A stretch of 45,834 bases of DNA. Origin: Hyphomicrobiales bacterium. Its GTDB lineage: Bacteria > Pseudomonadota > Alphaproteobacteria > Rhizobiales > Beijerinckiaceae. A program made the position numbers and the translations under genes. The first letter of the stretch is position 1, and the number at the start of each line of letters is the position of its first letter. Shown piece after piece: positions 42,267 to 45,834 of the stretch. Under the pieces are notes generated by a model. The model saw only the letters and a list, made by a program, of their open reading frames with translations. It was not told the origin of the DNA and did not search any database. The stretch spans positions 1 through 45,834 of the forward strand of contig JAQGKM010000185.1 of assembly GCA_028290125.1 (NCBI GenBank). Direction: 5' to 3'.

Positions 42267-43213
42267 GCACCGCGACACCGACGGGCAGCCCCCGCCACTT
42301 CACCGATCTGTCCGACGTCGACGCGCATCAGCTGCGCCACATTCTCGACGTCTCGGCGTCGATCAAGTCGAAGCGCGTCAAGGGCATGAAGTCGTCCTAC
42401 CGTCCGCTCGAGGGCAAGGTGCTGGCGATGATCTTCGACAAGCCGTCGACGCGCACGCGCGTGTCGTTCGATGTCGCCATGCGCGAACTCGGCGGCGAGA
42501 CGATCATGCTGACCGGCGCGGAAATGCAGCTCGGCCGCGGCGAGACGATCGCCGACACGGCGCGCGTGCTGTCGCGCTTCGTCGACGCGATCATGATCCG
42601 CATTCTCGACCATGACGACATGCTGGAGCTGGCGCGCCACGCCACCGTCCCGGTGATCAATGCGCTGACCAAGCGCTCGCATCCCTGCCAGGTGATGGCG
42701 GATGTGATGACCTTCGAAGAACACATCGGTCCGATCAAGGGCCGCACCGTCGCGTGGACCGGCGACGCCAACAACGTACTGGCGAGCTGGGTCGAGGCCG
42801 CGCAGCGCTTCGACTTCACCATCAATGTCGCCACCCCGCCCGAGCTCGCGCCCGGCGCCGCGCTGGTCGACTGGGCGAAGCGCAACGGCGCCCGCATGAA
42901 TGTCATGACGGACCCGCTCGAAGCCGTGAAGGGCGTCGACTGCGTCATTTCGGACTGCTGGGTTTCTATGGGCGACGAGGACGAGGCACGTCGGCGCCAC
43001 AATCTGCTGGCACGCTATCAGGTGAACGACAATCTGATGGCGGTGGCCGGTTCGCAGGCCATCTTCATGCATTGCCTGCCGGCGCACCGGGGCGAGGAAG
43101 TGACGGACGCGGTCATCGATGGCCCGCAGTCGGTCGTCTTCGACGAGGCGGAAAACCGCCTGCATGCGCAAAAGGGCGTGCTGGCCTGGTGCATGGGAGC
43201 AATCTCTTCGTGA
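42263..43213 (+). CDS. argF: Ornithine carbamoyltransferase
   Basis: This 316-aa enzyme forms citrulline from ornithine and carbamoyl phosphate. The carbamoyl phosphate motif [30 protein letters not shown] and HCLPAHRG are all present. The GTG at 42263 overlaps the argD stop (GTGA), and its own stop overlaps the hslO GTG in the same way, so the three are translationally coupled. Confidence 0.96.
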   Translation: MSTATPTGSPRHFTDLSDVDAHQLRHILDVSASIKSKRVKGMKSSYRPLEGKVLAMIFDKPSTRTRVSFDVAMRELGGETIMLTGAEMQLGRGETIADTARVLSRFVDAIMIRILDHDDMLELARHATVPVINALTKRSHPCQVMADVMTFEEHIGPIKGRTVAWTGDANNVLASWVEAAQRFDFTINVATPPELAPGAALVDWAKRNGARMNVMTDPLEAVKGVDCVISDCWVSMGDEDEARRRHNLLARYQVNDNLMAVAGSQAIFMHCLPAHRGEEVTDAVIDGPQSVVFDEAENRLHAQKGVLAWCMGAISS

Positions 43214-44190
43214 ATGAACAGACGACGCGCGCGGTCTCGGATCTCGGGCTGGACGATATGGTCCTGCCGTTTGTGGTCGAGCCGCTGGAAAGCCGTGGCC
43301 GCGTGGTGCGGCTTGGACCCTCGGTCGACCGCATCCTTTCCCGCCACGCCTATCCGGCCCCGGTCGCGCGGCTGGTCGGCGAAGCGACGGCGCTCACTGT
43401 GCTGCTTGGCTCCGCGCTGAAGTTCCAGGGCCGGTTCCAGGTGCAGACGCGCACGAACGGCGTGGTCGACATGATCGTCGTCGATTTCGACGCGCCCGAC
43501 CGCGTGCGCGCCTTCGCGCGTTTCGACGCTGACAATCTCGCGCGCGCGATCGAGAGCGGCGAGGCCTCGCCTGCGCAATTGCTCGGTTCAGGCCATCTCG
43601 CGCTGACCATCGAGCAGGGCCAAGAGAATTCGCGCTACCAGGGCGTCGTGCCGCTGGAAGGGCAGGGGCTCGAGGAGGCGGCGCACCAATATTTCCGCCA
43701 GTCGGAGCAGATCCCGACGCTGGTGCGGCTCGCGGTCGCCGAGAACCTGACCGGCGAGGGCAGCCAGTGGCGCGCCGGCGGGCTGATGGTGCAGTTCCTG
43801 CCGCAATCCGCGGACCGCATGCGGCAGGCCGATCTCCACCCCGGCGACGCGCCCGAAGGCGCCGAGGTGCACGAGCTCGCCGGGGACGACGCGTGGACCG
43901 AGGCCAAGAGCCTCGCCGCCACGGTCGAGGATCACGAACTCGTGGATCCGACGCTGTCGAGCGAGCGGCTGCTCTATCGGCTTTTCCACGAGCGTGGCGT
44001 GAAGGTGTTCGAGGGTCAGTCGGTCATCGAGGCGTGCCGCTGCTCGTCAGCGAGGATCGAGGACATGCTGCGCCGCTTCACGCCGGAGGAGCGCCGCGAC
44101 ATGGTCGGTGACAACGGCCGCATCGGCATCACCTGCGAATTCTGCTCGACGCATCGCGAGTACGACCCGGCGGATTTCGATCCGGTTTAG
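43210..44190 (+). CDS. hslO: Hsp33 redox-regulated chaperone
   Basis: This 326-aa holdase is activated by oxidation of a C-terminal zinc center, here CRC (in IEACRCSS) and CEFC (in [10 protein letters not shown]), the C-x-C/C-x-x-C pattern of Hsp33. The core includes [20 protein letters not shown] and [12 protein letters not shown]. It starts at GTG 43210, overlapping argF; an ATG at 43214 is out of frame. An inverted repeat follows the stop. Confidence 0.95.
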   Translation: MNEQTTRAVSDLGLDDMVLPFVVEPLESRGRVVRLGPSVDRILSRHAYPAPVARLVGEATALTVLLGSALKFQGRFQVQTRTNGVVDMIVVDFDAPDRVRAFARFDADNLARAIESGEASPAQLLGSGHLALTIEQGQENSRYQGVVPLEGQGLEEAAHQYFRQSEQIPTLVRLAVAENLTGEGSQWRAGGLMVQFLPQSADRMRQADLHPGDAPEGAEVHELAGDDAWTEAKSLAATVEDHELVDPTLSSERLLYRLFHERGVKVFEGQSVIEACRCSSARIEDMLRRFTPEERRDMVGDNGRIGITCEFCSTHREYDPADFDPV

Positions 44191-44192
44191 CT

Positions 44193-44287
44193 CGTCATTG
44201 CGAGGAGCCGTAGGCGACGCGGCAATCCATCTTCGAGTGGCTGCCTTTCAGATGGATTGCCGCGTCGCTGCGCTCCTCGCAATGACG
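44193..44287. repeat. Inverted repeat beginning CGTCATTGCGAGGAGC
   Basis: Left arm 44193-44232 and right arm 44250-44287 are near-perfect inverted copies (CGTCATTGCGAGGAGC at the outer ends, GGCAATCCATCT at the inner ends), around a 17-base loop. This sequence type is a known dispersed intergenic palindrome in many proteobacteria. The remaining bases to 44437 show no other feature I can support. Confidence 0.85.
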
Positions 44288-44437
44288 ATTGCTAAACATC
44301 CCCAATCTCAGTATCCAAGATGCAGGATCGGGCGGCCTAGAGCCCGGCGACAACAAGACCAGCATCGGGGAGGTTGACGCGCCGGCCTGCGCCCGCAGCG
44401 CCGCCCCTTTGGCTTTGAGTGGAGGGCGGGCCTTTCA

Positions 44438-45268
44438 ATGTCTGATACGATGACGCTGGCTTCGGCGGCGGCCACGGATGTGAAGATCCGGCTGCGCGAC
44501 CTTTCGAAAACCTTCTACACGAAGTCCGGCCCCTTCACGGCGCTCGAGCCGATGAACCTCGACATTCCGACCGGCTGCTTCTTCATGATCGTCGGCCCCT
44601 CGGGCTGCGGAAAGACGACGCTGCTGCGCATTCTTGCCGGCCTCGAAAAGCAGACCGGCGGCACGCTCGACATCACCGCGCCGCCCAAGGATCGTCCGTC
44701 GAACTCGATGGTGTTCCAGGGCGACTCTCTCTTCCCGTGGATGACGGTGTTCGAAAACGCGGCCTATGGCCTGCGCATGCGCAACCGGCCTTCAGGCGAA
44801 ATCAAGGACGTGGTCGGGCACTATCTGCAGCGCACCGGCCTGTCGCGTTTCCACAATTCCTATCCGCATCAATTGTCGGGCGGCATGCGCCAGCGCGTCT
44901 CGATCGCGCGCGCCTTCGCCAACGATCCCGACATCCTCTTGATGGACGAGCCCTTCTCGGCGCTCGACGAACAGAACAAGATCCTTCTGCAGGAAGAGCT
45001 TCTGCGCATCTGGGAAGAGACGCGCAAGACCGTGATGTTCATCACTCACTCGGTCGACGAGGCCGTGACGCTGGGCGACCGCATCATGATCATGACGGCG
45101 CATCCGGGCCGCTCAAAACTCATCGTCGACGTGCCGTTCGAGCGTCCCCGCAAGGTGCTGGAACTGCGCGCCAAGCCGGAATACGGCGAGCTTGTCTACT
45201 CGATCTGGGGCCATTTGCGTGACGAGGTGCAGCGGGCGCGCGCGCAGGATGAAGGAAGCGCGAAATGA
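44438..45268 (+). CDS. NitT/TauT-type ABC transporter ATPase
   Basis: This 276-aa nucleotide-binding subunit has Walker A GPSGCGKTTL, Q-loop MVFQGDSLFPWM, signature LSGGMRQRVSIARAF, Walker B ILLMDEPFSALDE and the H-loop FITHSVDEAV. The Q-loop and spacing match the nitrate/sulfonate/taurine/thiamine-precursor subfamily. It overlaps the permease start by four bases (ATGA). No periplasmic binding protein is in the window, so the substrate cannot be named. Confidence 0.94.
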   Translation: MSDTMTLASAAATDVKIRLRDLSKTFYTKSGPFTALEPMNLDIPTGCFFMIVGPSGCGKTTLLRILAGLEKQTGGTLDITAPPKDRPSNSMVFQGDSLFPWMTVFENAAYGLRMRNRPSGEIKDVVGHYLQRTGLSRFHNSYPHQLSGGMRQRVSIARAFANDPDILLMDEPFSALDEQNKILLQEELLRIWEETRKTVMFITHSVDEAVTLGDRIMIMTAHPGRSKLIVDVPFERPRKVLELRAKPEYGELVYSIWGHLRDEVQRARAQDEGSAK

Positions 45269-45834
45269 CCCAGAACATCTCGACCTCCGCCGGCAAGTCG
45301 CGCCGTCCTGTCTCCAGCTTCCGCATCAGCCAGGACGCGATCGAGCGCATGCTCGGCTTCGCCTCCCCGGTGATCCTCCTGCTGATCTGGGAGATCTGCG
45401 CGCGCCTCGGCTGGATCGACGTGCGGTTTTTTCCAGCGCCCTCGAAAATCTTCAGCCAGCTGATGATCCTTGCGGAAAACGGCCAGCTCTGGCGCCATTT
45501 CGCGGCGTCGATGCAGCGCCTGTTCTGGGGCTTCCTGTTCGGCGGCGTACCGGCGCTGATCCTCGGCGTCAGCATGGGCCTGTCGCGCACGTTGCGCATG
45601 CTCGTCGAGCCGCTGATCTCGGCGACCTATCCGGTGCCCAAAAGCGCCATCCTGCCGCTCGTGCTGCTGATCTTCGGGCTCGGCGAAGCGTCGAAAATCT
45701 TCATGGTCGGCATCGGCATCTTCTATCCGATCGTCATCAACTCGATGGCCGGCGTGCTGGAGATCAACAAGATTCACTTCGACGTCAGCCGCAACTTCGG
45801 CGCCAGCCGCTGGCAGGTGTTCAAGACGGTGGCG
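45265..45834 (+). CDS. NitT/TauT-type ABC permease, N-terminal part (cut by right edge)
   Basis: From the ATG at 45265 the frame stays open to the end of the window (190 codons). A polar N-terminus is followed by a first span (ASPVILLLIWEICARLGWI), the family segment FFPAPSKIF, and the typical spans FGGVPALILGVSMGLSRTLR and PVPKSAILPLVLLIFGLGEASK, ending in the EAA-like loop FDVSRNFGASRWQVF. It pairs with the preceding ATPase. Confidence 0.93.
   Translation, partial: MTQNISTSAGKSRRPVSSFRISQDAIERMLGFASPVILLLIWEICARLGWIDVRFFPAPSKIFSQLMILAENGQLWRHFAASMQRLFWGFLFGGVPALILGVSMGLSRTLRMLVEPLISATYPVPKSAILPLVLLIFGLGEASKIFMVGIGIFYPIVINSMAGVLEINKIHFDVSRNFGASRWQVFKTVA

Overview
The window is high-GC chromosomal DNA from an alphaproteobacterium, most likely of the order Hyphomicrobiales (Rhizobiales). 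The evidence is a PhyR-NepR-EcfG general stress response locus, at least ten exact EcfG-type promoters (GGAAC-N16/17-CGTT), a GcrA cell-cycle regulator with clustered GANTC (CcrM) sites upstream, alphaproteobacterial KGG-repeat and DUF3309 small proteins, and OpgH. Genus cannot be fixed from the sequence alone. There is no sign of a phage, plasmid, transposase, CRISPR array, tRNA or rRNA.

Layout. 1-700: two small minus-strand genes, each behind an EcfG promoter. 876-6531: a complete Rpf/DSF-type quorum-sensing module, made of a REC-PAS-GGDEF-EAL regulator, an RpfC-like hybrid kinase, and a convergent RpfF-like DSF synthase. 6752-9556: a DHA2-type MFS transporter and a glycosyltransferase-like protein. 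9762-14087: cytochrome c, pterin-4a-carbinolamine dehydratase, an AI-2E-family membrane protein, and trifunctional siroheme synthase. 14208-22979: a stress archipelago with two KGG-repeat proteins, a glycine-zipper lipoprotein, a small membrane protein, DUF892, Ku-LigD end joining, a PRC-barrel protein, a candidate GsrN-like small RNA, DUF3309, phyR, nepR and ecfG. 23038-24444: fumC. 24746-28536: an opgH operon without opgG. 28623-34453: a flavin/pterin-flavoured cluster (BchC-like MDR dehydrogenase, degenerate PTPS-fold protein, GT4, methyltransferase, cytochrome b561, RibD-C-like reductase, RibA). 34458-38915: YfhO-like and UPF0104 membrane proteins and PPK2. 39030-40652: a soluble histidine kinase and GcrA. 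41070-44190: argD-argF-hslO. 44438-end: a NitT/TauT-type ABC transporter cut by the right edge.

How the parts fit together. EcfG (with NepR as anti-sigma factor and PhyR as anti-anti-sigma response regulator) probably drives its own operon and at least nine further transcription units in this window, including a short noncoding transcript next to phyR. The Rpf module combines pieces of both known DSF pathways: a membrane RpfC kinase as in Xanthomonas, and a PAS-GGDEF-EAL output as in Burkholderia RpfR, here with an added receiver domain. These two systems, the candidate small RNA, and the uncharacterised pterin/flavin-like cluster are the points most worth a second look. All family assignments come from reading motifs and from memory of family members; no database search was run.
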